The position numbers were made by a program, and so were the translations under genes. From Escarpia spicata (lineage: Eukaryota > Annelida > Polychaeta > Sabellida > Siboglinidae), in assembly GCA_963995525.1 (NCBI GenBank), contig OZ023217.1:21044273-21108272 (forward strand): a stretch of 64,000 bases of DNA, read 5' to 3'. The notes beneath the pieces are model-generated. The model had not been told where the DNA came from. It searched no databases and worked only from the letters and a program-made list of their open reading frames with translations. This document shows, in pieces, positions 44,216 to 56,258 of the stretch (positions are counted from its first letter, which is position 1; each line of letters starts with the position of its first letter).

Positions 44216-47200
44216 GGCCGAGAGTAGTCCATCTATATAATGTTTAATGCCACATCCATTTTTTTAAATAAAATTCAACAAAAAATTAAGTATAATTCGA
44301 TAGCTTTCTATAGATTTCTACAAAATTCTATAGAATATATTGCTAAGGGCATTTACAAGAGTTAAATTGGCGGAGCGGAAATCCATACCAACCGTCGTTG
44401 GGAACGGCCGAGAACCAGAGCACGTGGCATCAGCTCATTGCACAAAAGCCTGAATCACAAAAAGTGTCAATTGGAATACATATCAAGTTGTAGTAATCGA
44501 TTACTTGTCAAGTCGTCCAATTTAAGGCTAACCATATATTGATGACCCCTTGACTCGTGTAATAGATTCCAATTGCCTGTCGCAAAAACCACTAGTGTCA
44601 TCAATTTCTTAAATGAAAATCTGCATGCTGTGGGTGAATGGCTGCTGCGTTTATATAAACACGGGAACACGTCAAACAGTTATGATTATGAATTGGCATT
44701 AAGTCCAAAAGCACACATGCCGATCTAAGTCAGTCAATCAATCAACCAATCAATTAATCTCAATAGATAATCTATTCCATTCAACTATATTAATCTGTGA
44801 GAGAGAATACGTTTGTGATACTAATCTATACTTGCTGTTCCTTTACTAATGTTGCTTTGTGTCCTCTGGTTTTTTTTCTTTCTTAAGTATGACAACAATA
44901 CTTCTATCAATATTTTCATAACAGCTCAATATGTTAATAATGTTAATAAAACAATACAATATACTACGAATTACTAAGTATTCCACCTATAAACATATCG
45001 ATGACATATTTAAAACCTTGTAGCTTTTATCCAGGTAAACTATTTGTTCATGACCTAATCACGACAATATATGTACCTAAACTTAACGGGAAACTAATAA
45101 TCGCCAATATTTTGACAATAAATGGAACAATGCACACTATTAATGACCATAAAACAATTGTACGTTGTAAAGCGTGATGTTCTGTCCTGTCACCACGTAC
45201 ACGAGCATATGTCCTTCTGCAAGTGAGATTTACGTTGCGCCAGATTCACGCAATCTCTTCTCCATCAATTGTTCTTACTACCACCTCCGTGCATTCACAG
45301 TTTGAATTCACGCGGTTTGACGGTCATTTCATCACCCTTGACATTCGCCAATGAGAAACTGCGCGCTGTATCAGTTATTGTCATTTAATACCGCAACTAG
45401 GCATGTTGCAAAAAACCTAGATAATTTCATCTTGAAGAGAGACGCAAGCAAGCCCGTGACGAAATGTTGGCACGATAAATGTCCACCACCACCACGCCAA
45501 AGAAAATAGCATTGTGACAAATACAGTGAAATTGATGTTGGGCAAACACGGAAAATGTAAAGATCGAATGCTATTGTGGCCCTCGATTGTGCGACCTCGT
45601 CTTTACACGACGGACCGGGTCTTAGAGGAGTGTCGAGCAACACCTTCACGATACTTTTTTTGGGGTGGTATTATACAGGATTAGCAATATCATAATTGTT
45701 GTTCCTATTGAGTATAAATGAACTGCACACATGGATGCGACTAAATACTTTTAAATAAACAAATTGCTGAAAAAATACCGTTATGAATTGTTTTCAACGA
45801 GGAGTATTGTCTGCGAGGAGCATAAACAGCTCTCGCGCGTCTTAACTTGTTTGACTGATCCAATGCGCAGTCGTTGAGCAATCACAAAAAAAGTATGCTG
45901 GGTCGATTGGATGAATATTATGCACGACTGCTACGTAAATCACTCAACATCAGTTGGGTAGAGGACGTGCCAAACAGAGAATGACACACCAAAGATGCAG
46001 AGACTAATGAACCCGAATCCCATTCACAGGTCATTGCTCCACAAGTAAAGAACTAGCGACAAAACTAGGTTACTTAATGACCAAATCGTGACGAGTTAAG
46101 CTAGATTATGACAAACGTGTCCTAAACTACTCGTGTCTGCTATCGGAATAACCGTTCGGAAACTTGACAAAAGTGAAGGAAAGACACCAACAGAGACACA
46201 GCATGTGCAACATTCATTGACTTCCGTCGTATAAAAAATAGAAAAATAATTGGTTAAGCGAAACTCTGTATGTAGCCTGCCCATCCTCGTAGCGTTTTGG
46301 AAACCCATTTTAACGGCACATTTGCACATAGAAGAAGAATTCGTATATGCCAAGAAGGCATTCATTCGGTCAACGTTTGCATAAGATATCCATCCACTTT
46401 GCAATCGGCCCACGAGAACTACTTAGCCAAATAATGTCATTAATGCCTGCCACTGAGTACCAGTTTTACAGCCCATTGACTGGGACACAGAGCTAGAGGC
46501 TGTGAAAAATGACACAGTGAGTGGCCGAGCGATGTCCCGAGCCTCAAAGGACGAAGCCGTGCCGGAAATGAAACGATAATATTGGCGAAGAAGCAGAAGA
46601 ATGATCTGATGAAACGATGGCGTGCTGCTACGATATCGTTTCGTCGCTTTCGTGCCACCTTTTTATCGCATCGTCGTATCCATCGTCGGTGTATTGCTGC
46701 ATCACGTGTGACTATTTCCGCAGCGGCAGTCCGTCTGTGACAGGAAGGATGCAAGAACAACATTCATCATCTTCACAAAATTAAATGTAAAACATATATA
46801 AATAATACTCTTAACTTGCACTTGTCAACAATGCTTTAGTTACATGGCTTTAGGAATGCGTGGTGATGTCATCGCACTTCAGTGAACAGATTTCTCTGAC
46901 AAGCAATCTGTGGTCTGAGTGGGGCATAATTATTGGCACCAGCGGTGATCTGGGCAGATGGTCTTCTGTCGCAGACACTTGAACACGACTGACGGCTTGA
47001 AGATGCACACCCTCTCGTTTGTCTCCACTCCTTTCTGTGTTCTACCGAGACACGATGGTCTTCACGCACCAGTCTTGTCTTTGGGTACATCTTGCCGGAG
47101 CAGTTAAAGGTGACCAAACAAATAGCGCAGCAACTGGTTATTGATTTTGAACATATTTGGAAACCATCGCGCCTTAAAGTGCACAACGTTCGAGTCAGTG

Positions 47201-47374
47201 ATAATGTTTTTATTTGTTATCATACAGTAACCTCGGGGAAACCGCAGTGCATGCTTATGCGTCCTACAGGCTTATTAAACAGATTTCAGCTTGTATAAAT
47301 AACTCATATATGTTTGTAATAATATTATAACAATTCAAGTCCATTATTAATTTTATGTGCATCTTAACTTAAGA
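44216..47374. other. non-coding stretch, nothing recognised
   Basis: Several 90-110-codon open frames exist on the minus strand (45371-45649, 46096-46413, 46440-46763, 46869-47186), but none shows domain motifs, conserved-looking composition or matching splice context. Confidence 0.4.
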
Positions 47375-47384
47375 GTACCCAGCT

Positions 47385-47830
47385 AACAACGACACGTTGT
47401 CCATACGTGAATTCACAAGATTCTGTGAAAAAATTTCAAGGTGAAAACACGTGTTTTGACACGTGTTTATCTGGTTCACCGCACGTGAAATCCCGAGTTT
47501 CCGTATGTGAAATCGCGCGTTTCTGTACGCGAATTCACGAGATTCTGTAAACAAGTTTCAAGGTGAAAACACGTGTTTCGATGCGTATTTATCTGGTTCA
47601 CCGCACGTTAAGTCACGTGTTTCCGTACGTAAATTCACGAGATTCTGTGAACAACTTTGCCGGTGAAAACCCGTGTTTCAACACGTGTTTATCTGGTTCA
47701 CAGTACGTGAAATCACGAGTTTCCGTACGTGTAATCACGCGTTTTCCTGTGTGAATTCATGTGATTCTGTGAATAAAATTCCCGATGACACGTGTTTATC
47801 TGGTTCACCGCAGGTGAAATCACACGAGTT
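47385..47830. repeat. CACGTG-rich tandem array, unit 100-122 bp
   Basis: About four copies of a unit containing TGAATTCACGAGATTCTGT, TCAAGGTGAAAACACGTGTT and TTATCTGGTTCACCGCACGT. GAATTCAC recurs near 47409, 47531, 47632 and 47752. Confidence 0.9.
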
Positions 47831-48089
47831 TATAACTTAGAAAAAAATTCATCATTAAAACGTGTTCGATGTGGTAAAGTCAAATAGTCACGGACGTTCT
47901 GGTTGCTTTTGGATATCATCTTTTAAACTCGTGTAACTCTCTAAGACATGGTCCAATTTGCGAACGGCTTGAAGTTCTGTACGCTACAATATATGTTCAA
48001 GAACGGGTCACTTTGAAATATAACGCACAAGAAGTTTGATTTTAAGGACCTTTTTTGGGAATTGGTACAATGTTAAAAAAACCTCACCC

Positions 48090-48142
48090 ATATACAGACT
48101 AGTCTGTTAACAGAACGTTGTGGAGCGCTGGAAACAACTACA
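48090..48142 (+). repeat. short interspersed repeat R1, copy 2
   Basis: ATATACAGACTAGTC, AGAACGTTG, GCTGGAAACAACTA shared with 11183-11247. Confidence 0.6.
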
Positions 48143-49974
48143 ATAAGAACATCATGAACACCTTCGGTATCGTATGACGATTGTTTTGCAACAAAATTTG
48201 GCTCACATCTAAACACAATTTTTGGAACCCTGTCCTATTACTTTTGATGTAAATAGTTTTGCACTTGAGGTTTTTCTCTAACATTATTGTAATATCCAAA
48301 ATCATTCATAATATTATATCATGGCTATTCTCAATTAAGTTATTGTTTCACACAAAAAAAGTGTGGTTTAACCACATCAATTAATTTTAACGTGTGCATT
48401 TACAGGCTGGACACTGCGTGCCACGGTCGCTAGGAACGCATTATGGGGCGCTGAGCGTAACTCTCTGCAGCCGGCACTACTGCACAAATCGAAATTAAAT
48501 CAATTAACTAATTACCCCGAAACTATCACATGCTATGGCAATGGATGGGGGTAGTCACACGCTGGATAAGCCCAGAACGGAAGACGGCTGTGAACGACTC
48601 ACGTCCACACAAACAGTAACTTTTTATTAAAATTTTATTTTATGTTCTGCATATTTACTAAGTATGTATGTGTATGTTCAAGATATATTATTAGTTATCA
48701 ACGAACTGTGATAACATTCGGTACATTTTGCATCGTTACTTAAATGGTTACACATAATATTAGATATATTACATTACGATTTTAGTTTTTTCCAAAACGT
48801 TAGAAATTATTGTAGGTTTATTGTCAAAACGATATATCTAGGTTTCTTGGATAGTAACCTTGGTTTATGAGAATGCGGTCTGCGTGTTCAACGCACATAA
48901 CCGTATGCAACGTATGTAGCGTAACAAATATCAAACTTATTGTTTACATGTATAATGAAAGGAATATCAATTTTGACAAAACAATATGGTTTTAGAATAA
49001 AGGGTGGACACTGGACGCGCACAAAATTGCACATAATCGTGACTAATAAATTATTCGACTAATACCTAATTAGCCCCATATGTCGATTATCGCTGATCTG
49101 GGGAACTGTTGATCTCCACGCCCAACAACGTAGCCTCGGTGGCACAATCAGCCAGCCAACGAGCCTACGCTGCTCCCTGGACAGCATGACACTATGCATG
49201 TACACTCCCAAATTAACTGGATTCTGATGTAATGGTGGGTGGTTGGTGTGGTGTTGAATTCAAAGATTTCAATGTATCAATGAGACGTGACTGGCATGAG
49301 CCCACAACAGATCTGGTATCACTGATGACCAGCTGGACATTACTAGAAATCACCAAATCAGATGATTTTAAAGATACGATTTAGGCTCTGGATCAATCTG
49401 ATGCTACGTACAAACAGATGTGGTCATTTAATTATTTCTACTGATTTGTAGAATATAGTGAACTTGAAGTGAAAGATTAGTGTTTCGCTGACTGAATGAA
49501 CTAAAAATTGCAATTACCCAAAGCATCGTTGAATTTATGTATTACTCATTACTGAGATATTATTTTAATTTACATCGTATATTTGTGTGCTACGTGCAAC
49601 CGTAGCAATGTAGACATGTTGACATTGTATTTATACCGTATCATATCACTTAGTTTCAACGATGTATCTGAATGAACTTGTTCTACATTTGTGTCGCTCT
49701 ACAAATGTACTTATTACTATTACAAAACGAACTGAAGCTGAATTCTTCTAACTATCTATGGTATTTCGTTGGGAATGGACGAAAACTCACTGACACCAAA
49801 TGTACACCGCAGGATATGCTTCTACAGTCAGGAACATGACAGTAAATCATTACAGTTCGCTCGCCTCGTTATCTACATAAGATATATAAGCCAAAATAAA
49901 CTAATGAATTGTATTTGTATTTGAATATTTCAGCCCTAACACCAAACTATTACACATAATCATAATAATTCATA
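48143..49974. other. non-coding interior between CACGTG arrays
   Basis: No open frame with family resemblance. Two loosely similar segments (48402-48500 and 49003-49150) both open with a GTGGACACTG-like stretch. Confidence 0.4.
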
Positions 49975-50105
49975 CACCTGAGTGAACTGAAGCAACGTAG
50001 AGTGGACGAACTTGCCCAAGGTTCAACACAGCAGCCGACAGGTTTCAAACCAGGGTTTTCTCGATCGAGGATCCGATGCTCCAGCATTGCACCACTCTCC
50101 ACATA
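49975..50105 (-). mobile_element. SINE S1, truncated antisense copy
   Basis: Holds the complement of the S1 head: CTTGCCCAAGGTTCAACAC, then the diverged B-box complement GGTTTCAAACC, then GATCCGATGCTCCAGC. Confidence 0.75.
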
Positions 50106-50454
50106 CAAAATAACTTCTGAAATGTTGCTGGATTGTTTCCGGCGGACGTGAACACAACGTAATATCGTTACGTTGTTTTACGTATTGGTAGTAAGCTGAT
50201 AGGATACGATTATACATCGAAAGTACAACGTAATCCCAAACGCGTTGGTGGGTTGTCACAGGATGACGTGGACACAACATAATGTCGTTGGCATTACGTT
50301 GGTAGAGTACGTTTATAAACGTAATTCTCGACACGGTGCTGGATGGTCACTGGCGGACGTGGCAACAGCACAATATCGTTACGTTGTTGCTACATATTGG
50401 TACACCTTTGTAGAATGCGTGTGTAGAACACGTAATTCATGATGTTACGAAACC

Positions 50455-51115
50455 ACTACCGGTTCTCCCAGTTCCACACCTGAATGACCAGGTGAATTCA
50501 CGTGAATAGTCGATCCACTAGCACCGTACCAGTGTCCCCAGTTCCACATGTTAAGGAACACCTGAATTCACGTGAATACTCGTTCCCCTAAAACCGTACC
50601 AGTGTCCCAATTCCACACGTGAATGAACCCCTGAATTCACGTGAATACCCGTTCCGCTAGAACCGTACCGGTGTCCCCAGTTTCACACGTGAATGAACCC
50701 GTGAATACTCGTTCCGCTAGAACCTATAAGTTTCCCCAGTTTCACACGTGAGTGAACACGTTAATTCACGTGAATACTCGTTCCGCTAGAGCCGTACCAG
50801 TGTCTCCAGTTTCACACGTGAATGAACACTTGAATTCATGTGAATACACCTTCCACTATGACCGTACCAGTTTCCCCAGTTTCACACGTGAATTAACCCA
50901 TGAATTCACGTGAAGACACGTACCGGTGGAGCCGTACCCGTTCTGAACCAGTACAACACGTGTCAAACTGGTTCAAAACTCGTGAAAATAGGCAAAACAC
51001 GTGTATTCACAGGAATACACGTGAATGCACGTACTGGTGGAGCCGTAACCTACCAGTTATGAACAGGTAGGACACGTGGCAAACTGATTCAAAACTGGTT
51101 CCTTGTTTACTGGGT
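50455..51115. repeat. CACGTG-rich tandem array, unit about 58-70 bp
   Basis: About eight copies containing ACCGTACCAGTGTCCCCAGT, TTCACACGTGAATGAAC and TGAATTCACGTGAATACTCG. It ends at GTTTACTGGGTAAT (about 51107-51118). Confidence 0.92.
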
Positions 51116-51418
51116 AATCCAGCCTTTCCATCCTACGAGGCTGACGACGTCCTTATTTTGTCTGTTTACCTTTGAATGGCGCCTGCTCGAATTTCTCAGC
51201 ATTCTCAGACTCAGTCAGGTATTTCTGTGGGTTTATAAAAATAACGAAATCAGAAGGGACTCATCCGTGCCAATAACGCGGCAAATCCTACGTAGACGCT
51301 CATGATACAATGTCAATGACATTTAGTTTCGACGACGTAGACGCTCATGATACCATGACATTTATTTTCGACGACACAACAAAATTTGTATACAAGATTT
51401 TGCAATTACGTTATTACG

Positions 51419-51556
51419 CACGCACGCACGCACACACACACGCACACACACACGCACACACGCACACACGCACACACACACACGCACACACACCACACAC
51501 ACGCGCGCGCATACACACACACCGACCCCCCCCCCCCCCCACACACACACATACAC
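51419..51556. repeat. (CA)n/(CG) microsatellite with C homopolymer
   Basis: Impure ACGC/ACAC repeats, then about 15 consecutive C (51526-51540), then CACACA. Confidence 0.95.
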
Positions 51557-51704
51557 ACCAGATCGAAGCAGTACAAAATAAAAGAAACACGCGTCTCTCG
51601 TTATCTGTTGCGTGGGAACCAAGGCCACACACTGTGACGTAAACAAAAGTTCGCGTAGTTTCGGCCAAGGAGCGAGGAGCCGTGCCTGAGCGAGAAAATG
51701 GCAG

Positions 51705-53120
51705 TCTAAATAATAATAATAATAAGATAACTTCTATTGCGCCTAAATCCTTGGAAACCAAGCTCAGAGGCGCATCAAAACAAAAGGGTTGGTCAATCTC
51801 AAAATTCATAAGTAGTTTTCCAGTTGTCTACATATGGGTCAAGGCGCTAGGGAGCTACGGTGGATAAGCAAGGTTGTAAAGATACGTTTTTAAATGACGA
51901 CGGAATTTTGTAATATTTTCAACTGATCTAACACTAAGAGGAAGCATATTCCAAAGAGTTGGTGCAGCAACAGAAAAAGCCCTAGTTCCAATGTTAGTGT
52001 TGATTCTAGGAACAAAAAGTAGGTTAGAACTAGATGATCGAAGCTGGATAGATTTTCTTACAGGAGTAAGCAATAAATGCAAATAAGATGGTTGCTTATT
52101 GGACAGTGCCTGGTATGTAATGGTACAGATCTTAAATAGTATACGATATCGTACAGGAAGCCAATGCAAAGACTTCAAAAGTGCACAGAGCGAGAAAAAC
52201 GATGAGATCTTGTAACTACTCTTGCTAGACAATTTTGGACACGCTGAAGTTTTGTGATATCCTTGCTAGCGATATTATAAAGGAGGGAATTGCAATAGTT
52301 AAGTCTGCTGCTAACAAGCGCTGTTGCAATAGTCTTAGCAACAGAAAATGACATATACTGGCGAATACGGCGAAGATCACGAATATGATAAAAACAGCAG
52401 CGACATATTTGAGATATATGTTGTCGGAAATTGAAGTTACTATCAAAGATCACTCCTAGATTCCGCACCGAGGTTGCTGGCGTGATATACTGATTCAAAA
52501 TACGCGTAGGGAAAAAACCATCCAGTTTACAACGCTGCATTGGAGTACCAATAATGATCAATTCAGTTTTATTTGCATTTAATTTCAACTTGCTGTTAGT
52601 CATCCTATGGAAGATATCTTGAAGGCAATCACTAAGTTGGTTAAGGGAGCAATTTGTATCCGGGGTAGCCAACGAAATGTAGATCTGAGTATCATCAGCA
52701 TAAAGATGATGATCTAAGTTATGTCTTTGTATAACAGAGCTTAGTGGCGTGGTGTAAAGAGTAAAAAGCAAAGGCCCAAGAACAGAACCCTGGGGAACAC
52801 CAAATAAAGCCGGCAGTGCAGCTGAAAAGCACTTCCCAATCTTTATAGTTTGGTATCTATCAGTTAGATACGAAGAAAACCAGCTTAGAGCTGTGCCAGA
52901 TATGCCGTACCACTTTAATAGGCGTTCAGTGAGAATGCTGTGATTAATCGTGTCAAACACGGCAGAGAGATCTAGTAAGGTAAGTGCAGTCACTTTACCA
53001 TTATTAATGTTCAAGTTAATGTCATTATGAACCTTTAAGAGGACAGTCTCTGTTGAATGAAACTGCCTATATGCTGATTGTGACACATTAGTTAAGACAT
53101 TTGTGCTAATGTGAGACCTT
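51705..53120 (-). mobile_element. L2-like LINE, 5'-truncated (RT and C-terminus)
   Basis: A minus-strand non-LTR element with a 3' tail of TTATTATTATT at 51710-51725 and sequence starting within RT near 53120. The RT frame (53086-52175) has [52 protein letters not shown] and HLYADDTQIY with intact catalytic YADD. A frameshift near 52180-52230 leads into the C-terminal segment SLHWLPVRYRILFKICTITY...LWNMLPLSVRSV, ending LYNLAYPP. The motif set is that of the L2/CR1 group; the copy is 5'-truncated as most LINE insertions are. Confidence 0.88.
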
Positions 53121-53214
53121 AGACGAATTGAAGGTTTTTGTCCCCCATTCGGGAGGCAAGCGCATGCGGGACCGACAGCGCGCGATGTTGGCGTAGAGCA
53201 GGAGTGTTGACATC

Positions 53215-53321
53215 ATGGCATCAAATCGGTCGGGTTGTTGTTGTTCGGCTAAGAATTACCAAAACAGAAAATCGTCACCTTCTGATATTGCTTTTTTCCG
53301 TTTTGCAAGCAGAAACGAAAG
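53215..53321 (+). CDS. possible THAP-like first exon between two LINE copies
   Basis: An ATG opens 35 codons plus two bases, MASNRSGCCCSAKNYQNRKS then DIAFFRFASRNER, ending at a strong donor GTAAGA. The start resembles the N-terminus of THAP zinc-finger proteins: Cys cluster, Asn-Arg stretch, a gap, then the (S/F)FxRF motif. THAP domains bind DNA and occur in P-element-type transposases and regulators. The cysteine spacing is unusual (three consecutive Cys rather than C-x2-4-C), and the remaining zinc ligands would be on a later exon not found here. The exon is too short for ordinary ORF calling. Confidence 0.4.
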
Positions 53322-53399
53322 GTAAGATATCTGCCTGTAATAAGATACTATACATTAAGTGCAACCGTCTACTGTAATAGTTTTTCCTACGGCTACGCG

Positions 53400-54320
53400 T
53401 ACTTTGAATCAGTATATCACGCCAGCAACCTCGGTGCGGAATCTAGAAGTGATCTTTGATAGTAACTTCAATTTCCGATAACACATATCTCAAACGTGTC
53501 GCTGCTGTTTTTAATATATTCGTAATCTTCGCCGTGTTCGCCTATATATATCATTTTCTGTTGCTAAAACCATTGCAACAGCACTTGTTAGCAGCAGACT
53601 TGACTATTGCAATTCCCTCTTTTATAATATCGCTAGCAAGAAATGAAGAATATCACAAAACTTCAGCGTGTCCAAAATTGTCTAGCAAGATTAGTTACAA
53701 GATCTCCTCGTTTTTCTCGCTCTGTACCACTTTTGAAGTCTTTGCATTGGCTTCCTGTACGATATCGTATAATATTTAAGATCTGTACCATTACATGCCA
53801 GGCACTATCCAGTAAGCAACCATCTTATTTGTATTCACTGCTTACTCCTGTAAGAAAACCTATCGAGCTTCGATCATCTAGTACTGACCTACTTTTTGTT
53901 CCTAGAGTCAATACAATACAACTTTATTGATCCGAACATTGAGAAATTGCACGTCTGCCGTCAACTCTAGTGCATAAAACAAAATCAACCCTGAAGCACT
54001 CATACATAAAATATATACAACAAATCAACACTAACATTGGAACTAGGGTTTTTTCTGTTGCTGCACCAACTCTTTGGAATATGCTCCCTCTTAGTGTTAG
54101 ATCAGTCTAAAATATTAAAAAATTCCGTCGTTATTTAAAAACCTACCTTTACAACCTTGCTTATCCACCATAACTCCCTAACGCCTAGACCCATCTGTTG
54201 ACAACTGGAGTCCTGCGTATGGATTTTGAGATTGACTAATCCTTTTGTTTTGATGCGCCTCTGAGCTTGGCTTCCAAGGATTTAGGCGCAATAGAAGTTA
54301 TATTATTATTATTATTATCC
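53400..54320 (+). mobile_element. L2-like LINE, second copy in inverted orientation, with small insertion
   Basis: 5'-truncated copy of the same family as 51705-53120 on the opposite strand. It opens with LNQYITPATSVRNLEVIFDS, runs through SLHWLPVRYRIIFKICTIT and LWNMLPLSVRSV with stops and frameshifts, and ends in the family tail TTAGGCGCAATAGAAGTTAT then (TTA)n at 54302-54318. A block of about 110 bp (near 53911-54020) is inserted in the FVPRVNT/NIGTR region. Confidence 0.88.
53911..54021 (-). mobile_element. short LINE/SINE 3'-end fragment inserted in an L2-like LINE
   Basis: Contains ACAACTTTATTGATCCGAAC and GAGAAATTGC, a motif seen at the (reverse) 3' ends of other retroposons. The host LINE resumes with ATCAACACTAACATTGG, repeating TCAA(T/C)AC at both edges, which suggests a short target-site duplication. 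Confidence 0.6.
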
Positions 54321-54324
54321 AGGT

Positions 54325-55150
54325 TTATGATGCTACACGGCGCTCGAGCATGGAGTTTTCCAAGGCTCTTGACAGTCTTGTATTTTCATTTTGTGTGTAC
54401 ATTTTGTTTCTTTGCAACTAAAGTGATGTGATACCCAATATTTTTGAGACCAAAATATAATGTATGGTTAAAATGATATTGAATTAGGGAGAGAACCAAC
54501 AAAATACGGTAGTATGATTTAGGCCAATATAAAACTTAATAGTTAATATAATGCAGATTTACCGAATGTTTGCTTGACTCATTCAGACTCAGTCGGCGAT
54601 ATATCGTATGGCGTACGATGTCGATACTAAGGACGCTAGTAAATAATTCGTATAGTTTGTCTTTTTGCAATGTTTTGAACAAAATATACGCATAAAAGTT
54701 ATTGAAACGACGTGGAATTGTGGAACGAACAAGCAATTAGATAGCATGTCGTTTAGGACAATGGTACTGCTTTAAGTTTAATGGCGTTGTCGCGCTTACA
54801 TTTATTCGGGCGTTAAATTTTACACGGGTGAATATATATGCATATGTAAGGCATAACATTTGGCACCAGTTAGTCACATAGTGATAAATAATGTGCAGTA
54901 GTTAAATATGTTTCGTTTGTTGTCGTAATACGAGCGTTATACTGAGAGTACATAATTGAAGGAAACAGCTCCGTGCATTCAGGGTAATGTTATGAAAACG
55001 ATGTTCAAATCTCACCAGTGTCGTAGTAATACAAATAAGTAAAATTCAATTTTAAACACAGAGCAAATAAATAGCTGCCACTGGGGCGCATGTCACTCGA
55101 GGAGTCATCAAGTAAGAAATCTGGAACAATATCGATTGTTTACGCTGAAC
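54325..55150. other. spacer, holds one arm of a long-range inverted repeat
   Basis: No coding resemblance. Bases 54788-54817 (TGTCGCGCTTACATTTATTC...) pair with 58628-58657 in inverted orientation at about 29 of 30 positions. Confidence 0.5.
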
Positions 55151-55298
55151 TTGAGTAGCCATTCATCGAGGCATCCGTCTCCGTTGTTCGTACTGTCATC
55201 ATTGGATCGAGGCATCCATCTCCGTTGTTCCTATTGTCATCATTGGTGACTTCAATGTTCATTTTGACGATACCCTCAAATCAGAACCACTTCGCACT

Positions 55299-56258
55299 GT
55301 GTGTGAATCGTTCAATCTAACTCAATATATACGTTCGCCAACGCATCAAACTAGACATATATTGGATTTTGTGATCAGTCAAACTGATGACGACTTCATT
55401 ACTTCCGTTACTGTGCATCCTGATTCTCTGTCTGACCACCATCGCATTGTACTCACACTAAAAGCACTGAAGCCTGCAGTAAAAACTAAGACGATTGCAA
55501 AGCGAAATTTCAGGAACATTGAAACAGATGCACTCCGAAACGATATCGAGTCTGCATGTGCTGACATGACATTGCGTACATACGCGAATGATCGACAAGC
55601 AGAAGATTTGGTGACGATGTACAACACCTGTCTCATTGAATGCCTTGACAAACATGCCCCGTTATGCAATGTGAAAGTAAGAGACAGCACACCACATCCC
55701 TGGTACGACTCTGACATCGACGACGCCATGGATAAGAAGCGGAAACGGGAGAATGTGTGGAAAAGAACTAAACTGGAGATTCATCGGCAATTATATGTCA
55801 CCGCGCGTGAAGAATGCACTGCTTTGATATCAGCACGCAAAACGGATTATTATCAAAACCGCCTGGAGAAGGCAAACAACAAAACCATGTTTCGATTATT
55901 GAGATCGCTTGATGGCCACCGCATACAGAAACACCCTGAATTCCACTTGACGGCCCAAAGATGCGAAAAAATTTCAGGTTTCTTTAGTGAAAAGATTGAC
56001 AAGCTCCTGTCAGGTCTGCAGTGTTTCAACATCATCGATAGGCCAACAGATAAAAGACGTTGTTTCACTGACTGTATCCATACGTTTGATCCAACAACGA
56101 ACACAGAGATCACAGCGATTTGTGGTACTACTGGCAAAACGTGCGCGTTGGATCCTCTGCCTGTAATTCAGCTAAGAGACAATATCACAAGTATTGTGTT
56201 TGTCATCACACGGATTACAAATGGACGCTGGACGAGGCAGTCATGCCAAAGTCGCTGA
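55299..56258 (+). pseudogene. endonuclease C-terminus and linker of the third LINE
   Basis: Open for 319 codons, from ESFNLTQYIRSPTHQTRHIL to a frame change near 56200. The catalytic SDHH is present; the N-terminal half of the nuclease is missing. Confidence 0.8.

Noticed and set aside
45371..47300. Several 60-107-codon frames
   Set aside because: No motifs, no splice context, overlapping in both strands.
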